Below are positions 7,610 to 16,455 of a stretch of DNA of 22,110 bases, piece by piece (within the stretch, counting starts at the first letter, position 1; the number at the start of each line of letters is the position of its first letter). The notes beneath the pieces were generated by a model, which was not told the origin of the DNA, ran no database searches, and was given only the letters and a program-made list of their open reading frames with translations. This DNA is from Pseudomonadota bacterium. GTDB taxonomy: Bacteria > Pseudomonadota > Alphaproteobacteria > Rhizobiales > Rhizobiaceae. The translations under genes were made by a program, and so were the position numbers. The stretch covers positions 1 through 22,110 of the forward strand of contig JAEWOP010000219.1 of assembly GCA_023399635.1 (NCBI GenBank). The letters run 5' to 3'.

Positions 7610-8748
7610 GCCAGAGCAGCAGCCCTTCGGCCCGCCGTATGATCGGGTCGATTCCAGTCCGCAATATCTGGCTCCTCTTCCTTTATGCCTCCAATCTCGC
7701 TCACTTTTCCGGACGGCATTCAACCGACGTGGAATCCTCTCCGGATTTCTACGAGTTGGTGGCGCGGCTCCTGTGTTTCGCCGTCGAACAAAGGCTTCGG
7801 CGCAATCTCAATCGCGGCTACCGGAGAATGGAAGCAGTCCTCCCGCGGGTGCGGGGCAGGATCGATCTGCTCCGCACCTACTCCGATGGCCATCTCGACC
7901 GAGGGGCGGTTGCCTGCCGTCTGGATGAATATACCTTCGACACCCCACGCAACAGGCTCGCTCGCGCGGCGCTCGGCATGCTGTCGAAGCGACTGGACCA
8001 TGAGGAGCTAGTCAGTCGTTGCAAACACCTCGAGGGAGATCTCCTGCGCCACGGCGTGATCGGACCCAAGCCCTCCCCCCAAGAGATCGCGGGTGATCGC
8101 GTCGGCCGGCACGACCACGATGATCTTCTCATGATCGGTCTCGCACGGATCGTCTTCGACCTCGTCCTGCCTACCGAAGAAGACGGCAGCACGATCCTCA
8201 CCGAAGTCGACAAGAGCGCGAGACTTGTGAGACATCTTTTCGAGAAGGCGGTCGGCAATTTCTGCAGATCGGAACTCTCGCCGCTAGGGTGGAAAGTTAG
8301 GCAATCAAAGCGATTGTCTTGGCAGTTCGACGACCGCAGCGATGGAATCGATGCGATCTTTCCCACTATGGAGGTCGACATTGAGCTGGAAAACGCCGCT
8401 AGACGCGTGATCGTCGACACGAAGTTCGCTTCGGTGTTCGCCCGCTCACAGTACCGGTCCGCCGTTTTGAAAAGCGCCCACATCTACCAGCTCTACGCGT
8501 ATCTCCGCAGTCAGGAGCGATCGGACGATTGGCTCTCGCTCTGTTCGACCGGCATGCTGCTCCATCCCACCGTCGATGACGAAGTCGACGAATTCGTGGA
8601 CATCCAGGGACATCGGATCCGTTTCGTCACAGTGGATCTGACGCGGCCGGCCCTTGAGGTCGTCGACCGACTCCGGTCGATCCTGACATTCGCCGATCGA
8701 CCACAGAGTGTGTGGCCGGTCACTACAGTAGGAAAGGCCTTTGCCTGA
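7606..8748 (+). CDS. mcrC: McrC-type nuclease subunit of the type IV restriction system (380 aa)
   Basis: McrC is the PD-(D/E)XK endonuclease that is driven by McrB. The N-terminus has the family's IPVRNIWLLFLYASNL segment. About 60-110 (RRNLNRGYRRMEAVLPRVRG, RIDLLRT) and CRLDEYTFDTPRNRLARAA are typical McrC blocks. The C-terminal nuclease core reads MEVDIELENAARRVIVDTKF, giving D258 and D271-T-K273 as the catalytic set, with Q485-type helices absent as expected. The following Q in SAHIYQLYAYLRSQ fits the usual QLY(A/M)Y motif. The start ATG at 7606 overlaps the mcrB stop by four bases. Length is normal for the family. No frameshift or missing motif was found, so the pair should be functional. 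Confidence 0.92.
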   Translation: MSQSSSPSARRMIGSIPVRNIWLLFLYASNLAHFSGRHSTDVESSPDFYELVARLLCFAVEQRLRRNLNRGYRRMEAVLPRVRGRIDLLRTYSDGHLDRGAVACRLDEYTFDTPRNRLARAALGMLSKRLDHEELVSRCKHLEGDLLRHGVIGPKPSPQEIAGDRVGRHDHDDLLMIGLARIVFDLVLPTEEDGSTILTEVDKSARLVRHLFEKAVGNFCRSELSPLGWKVRQSKRLSWQFDDRSDGIDAIFPTMEVDIELENAARRVIVDTKFASVFARSQYRSAVLKSAHIYQLYAYLRSQERSDDWLSLCSTGMLLHPTVDDEVDEFVDIQGHRIRFVTVDLTRPALEVVDRLRSILTFADRPQSVWPVTTVGKAFA

Positions 8749-8873
8749 AGAACTCGATGGCTCTCCCGGGCCGCAACAGGGTCAAAGGTACATACAAACT
8801 AGATTTCGATCCGCCAACCTTTTCTTCACAGGCAGAGGGTAACGTCGGTTGGGATTTTAGAGATACAACAATC

Positions 8874-10472
8874 ATGGCCAAGAAACTTTCATATCCCGTA
8901 GCCGGTTACGATCACGACTCAGAAATCAAAGTCTATCGAGCTTTCCTCGGGCTCGACGATGATTGGATCATCATTCACTCGGTGGGCTGGCTGGGGAAAC
9001 GGGACAAAAGAATCGGGGATGGCGAAGCCGATTTCGTCCTGATTCACCCGAGGTACGGCATCGTCGTCGTCGAAGTCAAGGGAGGTGGAGTGCTCGTTGA
9101 AAATGGCCGCTGGACATCCGAAGACCGGTATGGCCGGATCAATGACATCAAAGATCCCTTCGAACAGGCGAGCGCATCCAAATCGACGCTATACAAATGG
9201 CTCAAGGATCGGCTGGGCTTCTTCGTCCCGACTTGTCACATCGTCGCTTTTCCGGATATCTCTCCGTTACCGGAGATCGGACCGGCCGCGCCGCGGGAAA
9301 TCATCCTTGACGCGCGCGATCTTCAGCATGCTTCAAAGTCGATCTTGCGGGCCATTGCGCACTGGAAGCAGTCTGCGGATCTTTCTGCGGATCAGATCAA
9401 AAAGATCTGCGCGGCATTGGCACCCACGGTCGTGGTCAGGCGAACCTTGGCCGATGAGGCTCACGACACCGAGGCCGGTCTCATCAAGCTGACCGACGAA
9501 CAGGTCCGCGCGTTTCAACTGACGCGCCGCACACCGAGAGCCGTCGTTTTCGGCGGCGCGGGGACCGGCAAAACGATTCTCGCGTGCGAGAAAGCCCGTC
9601 AGTTGCGCGACGAGGGCCATCGGGTTCTGCTCACATGCTACAACGAGCTGCTCTCGCGGACGCTTGCCGCCGATGCCTCGCTTCACGATATTCGCGTGAC
9701 GACGTTCCACTCGCTTTGTCTTTCTCTGGCCAAGGTAGCCAGGATCCCCGACGCTCGACCTTCCGACGCAGCGTGGTGGACGAACGATGCACCCCTTTTG
9801 CTGATCGACGCGGCAGAGAAGACGGAGACGCAGTTCGATGCCATCGTGGTCGATGAAGGCCAGGACTTCACACAGGTGTGGATCGATGCACTCGAGGCTA
9901 TATGCTCGGGAGGGGATGCGTCACCATTCTACGTGTTCGCAGACGAGAACCAGACGCTCTGGAGCAGAGATTGGATCCCGGACGCCAAGCGTCTTCGTCT
10001 CGATCTTCAGACGAATTGCCGAAATTCACGGCCGATCGCCGAACGAGTGGCGGCCGTAGCCGGCCTCGTCGTGAACGACCTTGGTGTCGTCGGGCCAGCT
10101 CCCAAATGGACGGAGCTCTCATCGCCGAAGGACGGCCCCAAGCAGGTTCAACGGATCGTGGAGCGGCTGCTGGACGAACGCTTCGAGCCGCGCCATGTCG
10201 TTGTCCTTTGTGAGGATCCTTCGTTGGTCAAGAGATTATGCGAAATGGCAGTCGCCGATACGGGATTCTGTGGCTTCGGCGGACAGGGCGTGGTGGTCGA
10301 AACGATAGCCCGTTTCAAGGGTTTGGAAGCCTTGGCCATCGTGTTGGTTTTGGACGGACCAGCTCAAGACAAACCTGACCGCTTGGCCTACGTGGGATTG
10401 AGTCGAGCGAAGTCCTATCTCAATGTGTTGGGACGTCCCGATCGCAGGCGAAGCATCGGATGGCCGAGTTGA
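8874..10472 (+). CDS. NERD nuclease-domain / UvrD-like superfamily 1 helicase fusion (532 aa)
   Basis: The N-terminal 140 residues are a nuclease-related domain (NERD). GEADFVLIHPRYGIVVVEVK places D53, E67 and K69 in the D-ExK order of PD-(D/E)XK nucleases. The rest is a compact SF1 helicase: motif I GGAGTGKTILAC, motif Ia-like VLLTCYNELLS, motif II VVDEGQD, motif IV-like LQTNCRNSRPIAERV, motif V-like ETIARFKGLEALA and motif VI YVGLSRAKSYLNVLG. The family fits DNA unwinding coupled to cleavage. The ATG at 8874 is preferred because homology begins there. An in-frame ATG at 8757, nine bases after the mcrC stop, would add 39 low-complexity residues. The gene follows mcrBC in the same direction and I infer one operon. 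It ends only six bases from the convergent drmB-like gene. Confidence 0.88.
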   Translation: MAKKLSYPVAGYDHDSEIKVYRAFLGLDDDWIIIHSVGWLGKRDKRIGDGEADFVLIHPRYGIVVVEVKGGGVLVENGRWTSEDRYGRINDIKDPFEQASASKSTLYKWLKDRLGFFVPTCHIVAFPDISPLPEIGPAAPREIILDARDLQHASKSILRAIAHWKQSADLSADQIKKICAALAPTVVVRRTLADEAHDTEAGLIKLTDEQVRAFQLTRRTPRAVVFGGAGTGKTILACEKARQLRDEGHRVLLTCYNELLSRTLAADASLHDIRVTTFHSLCLSLAKVARIPDARPSDAAWWTNDAPLLLIDAAEKTETQFDAIVVDEGQDFTQVWIDALEAICSGGDASPFYVFADENQTLWSRDWIPDAKRLRLDLQTNCRNSRPIAERVAAVAGLVVNDLGVVGPAPKWTELSSPKDGPKQVQRIVERLLDERFEPRHVVVLCEDPSLVKRLCEMAVADTGFCGFGGQGVVVETIARFKGLEALAIVLVLDGPAQDKPDRLAYVGLSRAKSYLNVLGRPDRRRSIGWPS

Positions 10473-10478
10473 GGACCG

Positions 10479-12200
10479 CTATAGCCCGACTTTGAAATAA
10501 CCGTCGACGTCGAACAATACCTTGCGGTCCAATCTGGTATTGAACAGGCGGCAAGATGGTTCGCCGAGATGAAGACATACCGCGCATGCAGCGCCGTGCG
10601 CCGAATCCCAACAACCAGGATCGAGGGCGCAACGCGACTCATCATAGACCACACGATCGAGCACAGTATGCAGATCGTGCTCGATCATCGCTTGCAGTCC
10701 GCCAAGAACGAAATCACCCCGGGGCACCGCATATGTGACGAATGCGAGGGCCATCGGAAAGAGCAGCTCGGAAATGGATTCCCTATCGATGCCGGCATAG
10801 AAGGATGTCTGCCTGACCATGCGGTGCGAAAGGCTATGGATCAGCACTGTCAGATCGGCCAGAACGTCCGATGTCTCGGGCGCATCTCCCATCGCCTGCA
10901 GGATCGCCTCATATGCATCTCGATGATCTTCGTACTCGGCGAGCCCGTGCCCGCGCTGGATCAACCACCGGACTACCGCAACAGGGTCGAGACGCGTTAC
11001 CAACGCTTCCGTCGTTGCGAGATCTCCGTAGATGACGATCGTTCCATCCCGTTCCGTAAAGTTCCGAAGGCGCGACGCGCCGGGTTCATGATCACCGCGC
11101 GTATAGCCGAACTGCCCATTCAGAATCGGGAAACGCTCGACGAGATCCACGCTTTGGAAGCGCGCTCGCTTCAACGCGCTCACATAAGCGTTCTCGTAAA
11201 GGGCCAAACGCGCGCCAATCGCCGTTCTTCGGAGATCTTCCAACGTCTGACGCGTTTCCGCGGTCGCGAGCGCAAGTGCGGCGGCCTCGGCCTCTGCGAG
11301 CTGACGCACTGCCGGAGAAACATCGAGCTCCCGAGGCTGCTCTTCGATGTCGCCCATCGCGGCTAGCGCGGCTTCGATCTGCTGAGGTGATCTACCTTGC
11401 TCAGTAAGGAGACGCCGCAACGCCGCTGTCTGCCCGCCTGCGATTCCGTCGACCCAGGGAGCCGTCATGCCATCGGCCATCCAGATCAGCGCCGCTTGGC
11501 TCCCACCGGATGCGACGAGCCTCCTTCGCTGGCTCCGCGACGGAGGATTGACGATGACCACACCTCGCGGGACATATACGGATGCTCCACGGTGTACGGT
11601 GAACTCCATGAGTTCGCCATTATCGCCCCGTCGGCCCGGAACGCCACATGTGCATCGTGTGTGCAGGAATCGGGACGGCAGACGGGTGCCGCAGCCGGGT
11701 GTGGGACATTTCAGCTCGATTTCGCGAAGACTCGTGGTGCCAGGAAGACGCATCTCGACATCGTCGTGCGTAGGGCAGCGCGGGTAGCTCGGCTCGCGAA
11801 TCTCGCCACAGGCATCATGAAACAGGACGAAGGGAAGCTGTCCGTGCGGTCCCTTGGACCCACATTTGCACGTCGCCTTCGGCCGGTCATGGAGACGTCG
11901 ACACCTCTTGCATCGCCAGGTTCGGGGAAAGGCCTCCATCCAGATGCCGAGTTCACGATCGAGCGAACGCACCTGAACGTTCGAGCCCGCACGAAGTCTG
12001 GCAACGAACTTTCCGTCGCGACCGGTCTCTTCCCATGGTCGGGCCAACTTGATCAGTTCGGCTGCCAACGCTTCGGCATCCACTTCGTGGACCGGGGTAC
12101 ACTTCCAGTTCTTCACCTTCCATATTCCGCCGCGGACGTCGACCGTCTGTTGCGGTAGATGCCCGAACAGAATTTGAGAGGCGCTCCGAGAGTCTCTCAT
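10479..12200 (-). CDS. drmB: DrmB-like DUF1998 protein of a DISARM-like system (573 aa)
   Basis: DrmB is the DUF1998 partner of the DrmA helicase in DISARM; the two form a complex that engages DNA. Zinc-binding pairs appear at C97/C100 (WRCKRC) and C111/C113 (TCKCG), again in CPTPGCG and RCTCGVPG. They appear last in the diagnostic DUF1998 end (C530, C539, C542, C550 in AACAVCLHLGEPSCRLFN, then TRLDRKVLF). The middle is helical (EAEAAALALATAETRQTLED). ALIHSLSH-type and Q-FYAG segments (LTVLIHSLSHRMV, TSFYAGIDRESISELLFP) match the DUF1998 core. The ATG at 12200 overlaps the drmA-like stop (ATGA), so translation is coupled. No enzymatic motif is visible, consistent with a non-catalytic partner. 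Length is close to that of known DrmB proteins (about 600 aa). Confidence 0.85.
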   Translation of the reverse strand: MRDSRSASQILFGHLPQQTVDVRGGIWKVKNWKCTPVHEVDAEALAAELIKLARPWEETGRDGKFVARLRAGSNVQVRSLDRELGIWMEAFPRTWRCKRCRRLHDRPKATCKCGSKGPHGQLPFVLFHDACGEIREPSYPRCPTHDDVEMRLPGTTSLREIELKCPTPGCGTRLPSRFLHTRCTCGVPGRRGDNGELMEFTVHRGASVYVPRGVVIVNPPSRSQRRRLVASGGSQAALIWMADGMTAPWVDGIAGGQTAALRRLLTEQGRSPQQIEAALAAMGDIEEQPRELDVSPAVRQLAEAEAAALALATAETRQTLEDLRRTAIGARLALYENAYVSALKRARFQSVDLVERFPILNGQFGYTRGDHEPGASRLRNFTERDGTIVIYGDLATTEALVTRLDPVAVVRWLIQRGHGLAEYEDHRDAYEAILQAMGDAPETSDVLADLTVLIHSLSHRMVRQTSFYAGIDRESISELLFPMALAFVTYAVPRGDFVLGGLQAMIEHDLHTVLDRVVYDESRCALDPGCWDSAHGAACAVCLHLGEPSCRLFNTRLDRKVLFDVDGYFKVGL

Positions 12201-15200
12201 TGTGGATCCTCTCCTCTGATATCGACCTGCTCCTCCACATCACGCAACGACAGCATCGGGCCGCTACGTGGGCCGAGCGAGTTCGACCATTCGTTGGCGT
12301 TGGCGGGATCACGCAGGTTTTCCGTCAGACGCTCGTACCACCACGTCACATCGCGCGCGAGGTTGGCGGTCATTTCGCTATCGTAACCGAGCATTTCGAT
12401 GATCGCGTCAGCTTCCTCGGACGTGAAATCGGGATGTGCGTCGAGATAGTCGCGCAAAACGCGCGCCTTGGCGACGCTTCGTCCCGCCCTCGGTTCATGG
12501 AGAAGCAATATCCGAGCGAAAGCGAGCCCCGGCATCGTCCTCTCCAACACCCTCCTGCTGCGACCAGTGATCGGGATCGGCTCTACGAAGCGATCACCAT
12601 GAGCGATGTATTGTGGAAATGCCTTGTAGACGCTCGCGTCGCGTTCCCGCGCGATCTTGTGCAGGACGAACACGAGGGAGGGCCAGCGTCTTCCCACACG
12701 TGCGGTAGCCTGGATGAATTCTGCGGTCGTGAGCGGAAGCCCCAGCATCACCATGACATTCAGGCGATCGATGTCCACGCCATGCGACATCATGGACGAT
12801 GCTGCTACGACATGCAGCCGCTTGGAGAAGTCCGGGTCGGGGCGCTCCAGAGCTTCCAAGGTTTCGGCGACATCGGAGAAGATCGTTCGGCCGGTGAGAG
12901 AGATCACATTGGGTTCGGGCATGGGAATCTCGCCCCACTGCGTCTCTGCGGAACGAACGGCGGCATCAAGGTCTCTGAGGGTATTGCCGTAGATGACGTC
13001 GGTTCCATAGAGATCGACGAGGAAGTCGGCAAGGGAGGCATCTATGCCGAGAGCCGAAGTGACCGCGACCGGATCGTTGAGCAGGCGCCGTATCGCCGTT
13101 TGAAGCGAAATCATCATGCGGTCGACAGCGAACTCTATCGTCTGACCGCGAGGAGCAACCGCCAGGAAGGTTCGCATCCTTTGCTCCGTGTCCCGCGACC
13201 AAAAGCCTTCACCGACCCGAGGTTCCGGATGGGGGAAAACGCGCGCTGCCCGTCCGTAGAGGACATCGGTTTGGCGGCGGTAACCGCTCAGCGTCGCCGA
13301 TGAGGCGAGTATCTTGGCTCGGTTTCCAGACAGTTCCATCTGCAGGTGGTCGTAGAGCGCTTCGTAGTGAGCATCGACGGCCCCAAGACTGTCGCGAAGA
13401 AGATGGAGCTCATCCTGCAGCCGGAATGTCACACCATAGAATTTGTCTTCCATCGGAAGAGGGCCTGGCTGCGCATTGCAGTCGGGGACAAGACAGCCAT
13501 GAGGTCGGCCGGAGCGTATCGCATAGGTGTGACCGTGTTCCGGTTTGGAGCAGTATCCGAGTGGGGCGCCCACCATCCCTCTCATGTTCGCCTGCATGGC
13601 GATCCCGGCAGCCTTGTCCAAGGTCCCGACGACTACCGTGGGCAGATATCGCCAGACCTCATGATCAACGACCCAAATCGGTAATGGGCGCTGCGTATCC
13701 CACTCGCACTCTTCATTCGTACAGCGGTGTTCGAGCCGCCAGTAACGACGATTGAATTTCATTTCGATCGAGTCGGCTCGGCAGAAAGGGCAGACCTTCA
13801 GCATTCGAAGCCGGTCGGGCATCGTCTCGTCTTCGTAGTCCCATTGGCCGCGGCGATCCCGATTCGGTGCACGTGTGATTTCGTTCGGCGTTGCACCACT
13901 GCCGACGAGAAATCCCAGTCCGAACGGGTCACCGCCCAATCCCTCTCGCCGTCTCACGATCTCGCCGGCCGCTAGTGCATTGGCGAACCGCTGCGTCTGT
14001 TGAAGGGATAGAAGTCTAAGTGGAAATCTTGACCAAGCCGTTATTCCCGTCGTCTTACCCCGGAGACGATCCAGAAAAGCAGCGGTAAGGATCAGGCCAA
14101 GATAGGTCTCGGTCTTGCCACCACCCGTGGAGAACCACACGATGTCCGCGACATCGGTTCCCTCTCCGAGACACGCGTCGAGATTGGCATAGAGGAAGCC
14201 GAGTTGAAACGGGCGCCAAGACGTGTACCGATAACCACCTTTGCCGTCTCTCGCCGATATCGACATGGCCAAGTTCATCAGGCGAAAAGCACGAGCGAGA
14301 TCCTCGTTCTGGTCGAGCGCCCGCACCCCTGCGGCAATGCGAGCGACCTCCAACTCGAAGAGACGCGCTTCTGCGTCAGCCTCCTCGAACATCTCGTCGG
14401 GCCAATCGGGGTGTTCTCGCCGCAGCGTATCCTGGTCCCATGCCGACGCTCCCCATTCCTCCAGGGCCGCCAACAGGTCCGTTCCGGGCGAGATGGCGTC
14501 CTCTGCCAACCGTTCGAAGGAAAAAGTAGCCTCGTTCTGATCCCGTGCGTTCCAGAACTCCGGACGCCATTTCTCCTGTCGGGGCATATCCAGCGTGATC
14601 AGGAGCCCGTCCCGCTCGGCGACTCCACAATTGATCCCCCAGGCAGGAACACGGCGATCGTAGCGAAAACTGTCGGGCAAGGACTCGAGAATGAAATCTC
14701 GTCGGTCGAGACCATCGATCTGCAGCGAGCATTCGAACATTCGGCCGCGAGCAAATCGGTTCTTCTGATCCTGGTTGGGTTGCGACAAGTTCACCAAGGT
14801 CACCAGCAGTTCGGGCAACCCGTCGCGATCTTCGGTCACCTCCACCTGAACGGCGGCGGTTATTCCCGCAGACGCAGGAAGCAAGGCAGCCAAAGCGTCC
14901 CGCAGGTCGAGCCTGTTTCCTTTCGTCAGCCCGATTTCGATCGTATGGCGGCATGTCAGTTTGGGAAGCTTGGACCAAGTCTTGTCATGGACGCTCCAGA
15001 GCGCGAAAGCAGTCGTGACGTCGAAGGCTATCGTCTCGCCCATTTCGGCCGCAGGTGCCACACGTATTCCCATGGAGCAAGGCTCGAGGCGCTCGGCACG
15101 GTCGCCGAGCTTGGAAGCCGCTATTTCGGCTGCAGGAGCAAGACGTCCCAACCAGAAGAGGCCGCATGGATCAACGGTGAGATCTGTCTTGTTCGCTCCC

Positions 15201-15292
15201 GTGGCGTCGTCGGCGACGGACTGCGCCAACCAGTCTACGAAGGTTTCGGCAGCGTGATATCGATCCTTGATGAGAGTGTTTGGCACGCTCAA
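12197..15292 (-). CDS. drmA: DrmA-like superfamily 2 helicase of a DISARM-like system (1031 aa)
   Basis: DrmA is the ATP-dependent helicase/translocase of DISARM. Residues 1-375 lack motifs and probably form the DrmA-specific N-terminal part. Motif I is FSTGGGKTETYLGL (K393). A zinc-binding insertion carries C501, C504, C524 and C529 (KVCPFCRAD, HRCTNEECEW). Motif II is RLQDELHLLRD (627-630 DELH), motif III ILASSATLSG (664-668), motif V SHGVDIDRLNVMVMLGLP and motif VI QATARVGRRW (861-868). The GGGKTE plus DELH plus QATARVGR set is typical of DrmA. The start is a TTG at 15292 overlapping the sigma-factor stop, or a GTG at 15286. GGAGG lies four and ten bases before them, respectively, so the GTG may be the real one. 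The gene overlaps its neighbours on both sides, indicating one tightly coupled operon with the sigma-factor and drmB genes. Confidence 0.85.
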   Translation of the reverse strand: MSVPNTLIKDRYHAAETFVDWLAQSVADDATGANKTDLTVDPCGLFWLGRLAPAAEIAASKLGDRAERLEPCSMGIRVAPAAEMGETIAFDVTTAFALWSVHDKTWSKLPKLTCRHTIEIGLTKGNRLDLRDALAALLPASAGITAAVQVEVTEDRDGLPELLVTLVNLSQPNQDQKNRFARGRMFECSLQIDGLDRRDFILESLPDSFRYDRRVPAWGINCGVAERDGLLITLDMPRQEKWRPEFWNARDQNEATFSFERLAEDAISPGTDLLAALEEWGASAWDQDTLRREHPDWPDEMFEEADAEARLFELEVARIAAGVRALDQNEDLARAFRLMNLAMSISARDGKGGYRYTSWRPFQLGFLYANLDACLGEGTDVADIVWFSTGGGKTETYLGLILTAAFLDRLRGKTTGITAWSRFPLRLLSLQQTQRFANALAAGEIVRRREGLGGDPFGLGFLVGSGATPNEITRAPNRDRRGQWDYEDETMPDRLRMLKVCPFCRADSIEMKFNRRYWRLEHRCTNEECEWDTQRPLPIWVVDHEVWRYLPTVVVGTLDKAAGIAMQANMRGMVGAPLGYCSKPEHGHTYAIRSGRPHGCLVPDCNAQPGPLPMEDKFYGVTFRLQDELHLLRDSLGAVDAHYEALYDHLQMELSGNRAKILASSATLSGYRRQTDVLYGRAARVFPHPEPRVGEGFWSRDTEQRMRTFLAVAPRGQTIEFAVDRMMISLQTAIRRLLNDPVAVTSALGIDASLADFLVDLYGTDVIYGNTLRDLDAAVRSAETQWGEIPMPEPNVISLTGRTIFSDVAETLEALERPDPDFSKRLHVVAASSMMSHGVDIDRLNVMVMLGLPLTTAEFIQATARVGRRWPSLVFVLHKIARERDASVYKAFPQYIAHGDRFVEPIPITGRSRRVLERTMPGLAFARILLLHEPRAGRSVAKARVLRDYLDAHPDFTSEEADAIIEMLGYDSEMTANLARDVTWWYERLTENLRDPANANEWSNSLGPRSGPMLSLRDVEEQVDIRGEDPQ

Positions 15293-16422
15293 TCATCCTC
15301 CAGTGCTCGATGAAGTCCCAAATTACGGGCTCGTCCACGCAGTATACGAAGCGCCTTTTCTTCTATCTGCCGAATTCGTTCCCGCGTTATTCCGTAGTCA
15401 TCGCCGATTTCCTGCAGCGTTTCCTCCCGCCCGGACAGGCCGAATCGTCGGCGGACGATATCTCTCTTACGCTCGTCAAGATCGGCCACGAGCGCTCCTA
15501 TCACTTCCGCGAGATCGGCAGCAATGGCAAGTTCCTCGGGGTTCGGGCCTTCATCCGCAATGAAGTCTCCTATCGTTCCGCCATCCTCATGCACGGGAGC
15601 ATCGTACGAAATGACCTTCTGCTCGGATAGTTGTGCGACCCTTGCCGTATATGCCTCGTCCCAACCTAGCGATTCGGCGATCGCGTGGATGTCCGAAGCC
15701 CGATATTCCTGTCCTAAGCCCAAGGCCCGGCGGGTGCGACGGTATTTCGCGATGCGCTCGCGCATATGCACGGGAAGTCGGATAGCGTCGGCCTGGTCAT
15801 GAATCCCACGTCCGATGGCTTGGCGGATCCACCAAACGGCATAAGTAGAAAATTTGGTGCCCCAATTCGGATCGAACTTCTCGCACGCCCGCATAAGCCC
15901 GATCATTCCGATCTGAACGAGGTCCTCCGGATCCATCCGATACCGAAACCGTCTGTCGAAGGCCATCTTGGCGACCAGGCGGATGTTTGCGGTGAGCAAT
16001 CTGGCCTTGGCTCGCTCCGCCCGATCCAATATGCGGCGGTCCACCGAGGAGCACGCGTCCGGTCCTCGCTCGAGGACCTTCAATCCCTGCTGGATGGCGT
16101 AGCCGAGCTCTGCTTCCTCTGTCGTGCTCACGCGCCCGTACCTACGGGCGTTCCCCAACAATTGGTCCAGGGCGGTACCGCTCTTCCATTCGATAGATTC
16201 GTCCGGCTCCAACGAGCGGTCTTCGTCGACGATAGTGGTTCCCTCGGCATGCAGAGCCATCTCGATCGCGACAGCCTCGTCCGGTAGGATGCCTCGCCGC
16301 AGGTAAACAGCGTCGATTTCCTCTCGTCTGAGCTGGCCATCCTGTCGATAAGCATCATCGCTTAGATCTTCGAGCGTTCGGCGCACCAGCGATTCCCTAT
16401 CGCCATCTGAAACAGCGGTCAC
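15289..16422 (-). CDS. Sigma-70-family RNA polymerase sigma factor heading the drmAB operon (377 aa)
   Basis: This is a complete group-2-like sigma factor that would direct RNA polymerase to specific promoters. Residues about 28-68 resemble region 1.1 (LRREEIDAVYLRRGILP, EGTTIVDED). Region 1.2 is about 84-113 (LDQLLGNARRYGRVSTTEEA). Region 2 (137-215) has NIRLVAKMAFDRRF, DLVQIGMIGLMRACEKFDP, KFSTYAVWWIRQAIGR and DAIRLPVHM, close to the RpoD -10-reading helix. Region 3 is about 217-290, and region 4 (300-365) has ETLQEIGDDYGITRERIRQI for the -35. The start is GTG at 16422, with GAAGG nine bases before it. The stop overlaps the helicase start (TTGA). No anti-sigma gene is present. A sigma factor as first gene of a helicase-DUF1998 defence operon is unusual. 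It may drive its own operon and the divergent methyltransferase operon (inference). Confidence 0.93.
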   Translation of the reverse strand: MTAVSDGDRESLVRRTLEDLSDDAYRQDGQLRREEIDAVYLRRGILPDEAVAIEMALHAEGTTIVDEDRSLEPDESIEWKSGTALDQLLGNARRYGRVSTTEEAELGYAIQQGLKVLERGPDACSSVDRRILDRAERAKARLLTANIRLVAKMAFDRRFRYRMDPEDLVQIGMIGLMRACEKFDPNWGTKFSTYAVWWIRQAIGRGIHDQADAIRLPVHMRERIAKYRRTRRALGLGQEYRASDIHAIAESLGWDEAYTARVAQLSEQKVISYDAPVHEDGGTIGDFIADEGPNPEELAIAADLAEVIGALVADLDERKRDIVRRRFGLSGREETLQEIGDDYGITRERIRQIEEKALRILRGRARNLGLHRALEDD

Positions 16423-16455
16423 ATCAATGCGCCTTCAGATTGCCCGGTTCTGGCG

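Noticed and set aside
10569..11366. 265-codon open frame on the plus strand
   Set aside because: Antisense to the drmB-like gene; the sense strand carries the DUF1998 cysteine motifs.
12200..13303. 367-codon open frame on the plus strand
   Set aside because: Antisense shadow of the drmA-like helicase C-terminal half.
10473..15292. DrmC (phospholipase-D-like) or DrmE genes of canonical DISARM
   Set aside because: Looked for HKD (HxKxxxxD) motifs or an extra gene between or around drmA and drmB; the genes overlap or converge with no space for another, and none appears elsewhere in the window.
14204..15313. 369-codon open frame on the plus strand
   Set aside because: It is antisense to the drmA-like gene, whose helicase motifs are unmistakable; it shows no domain of its own.
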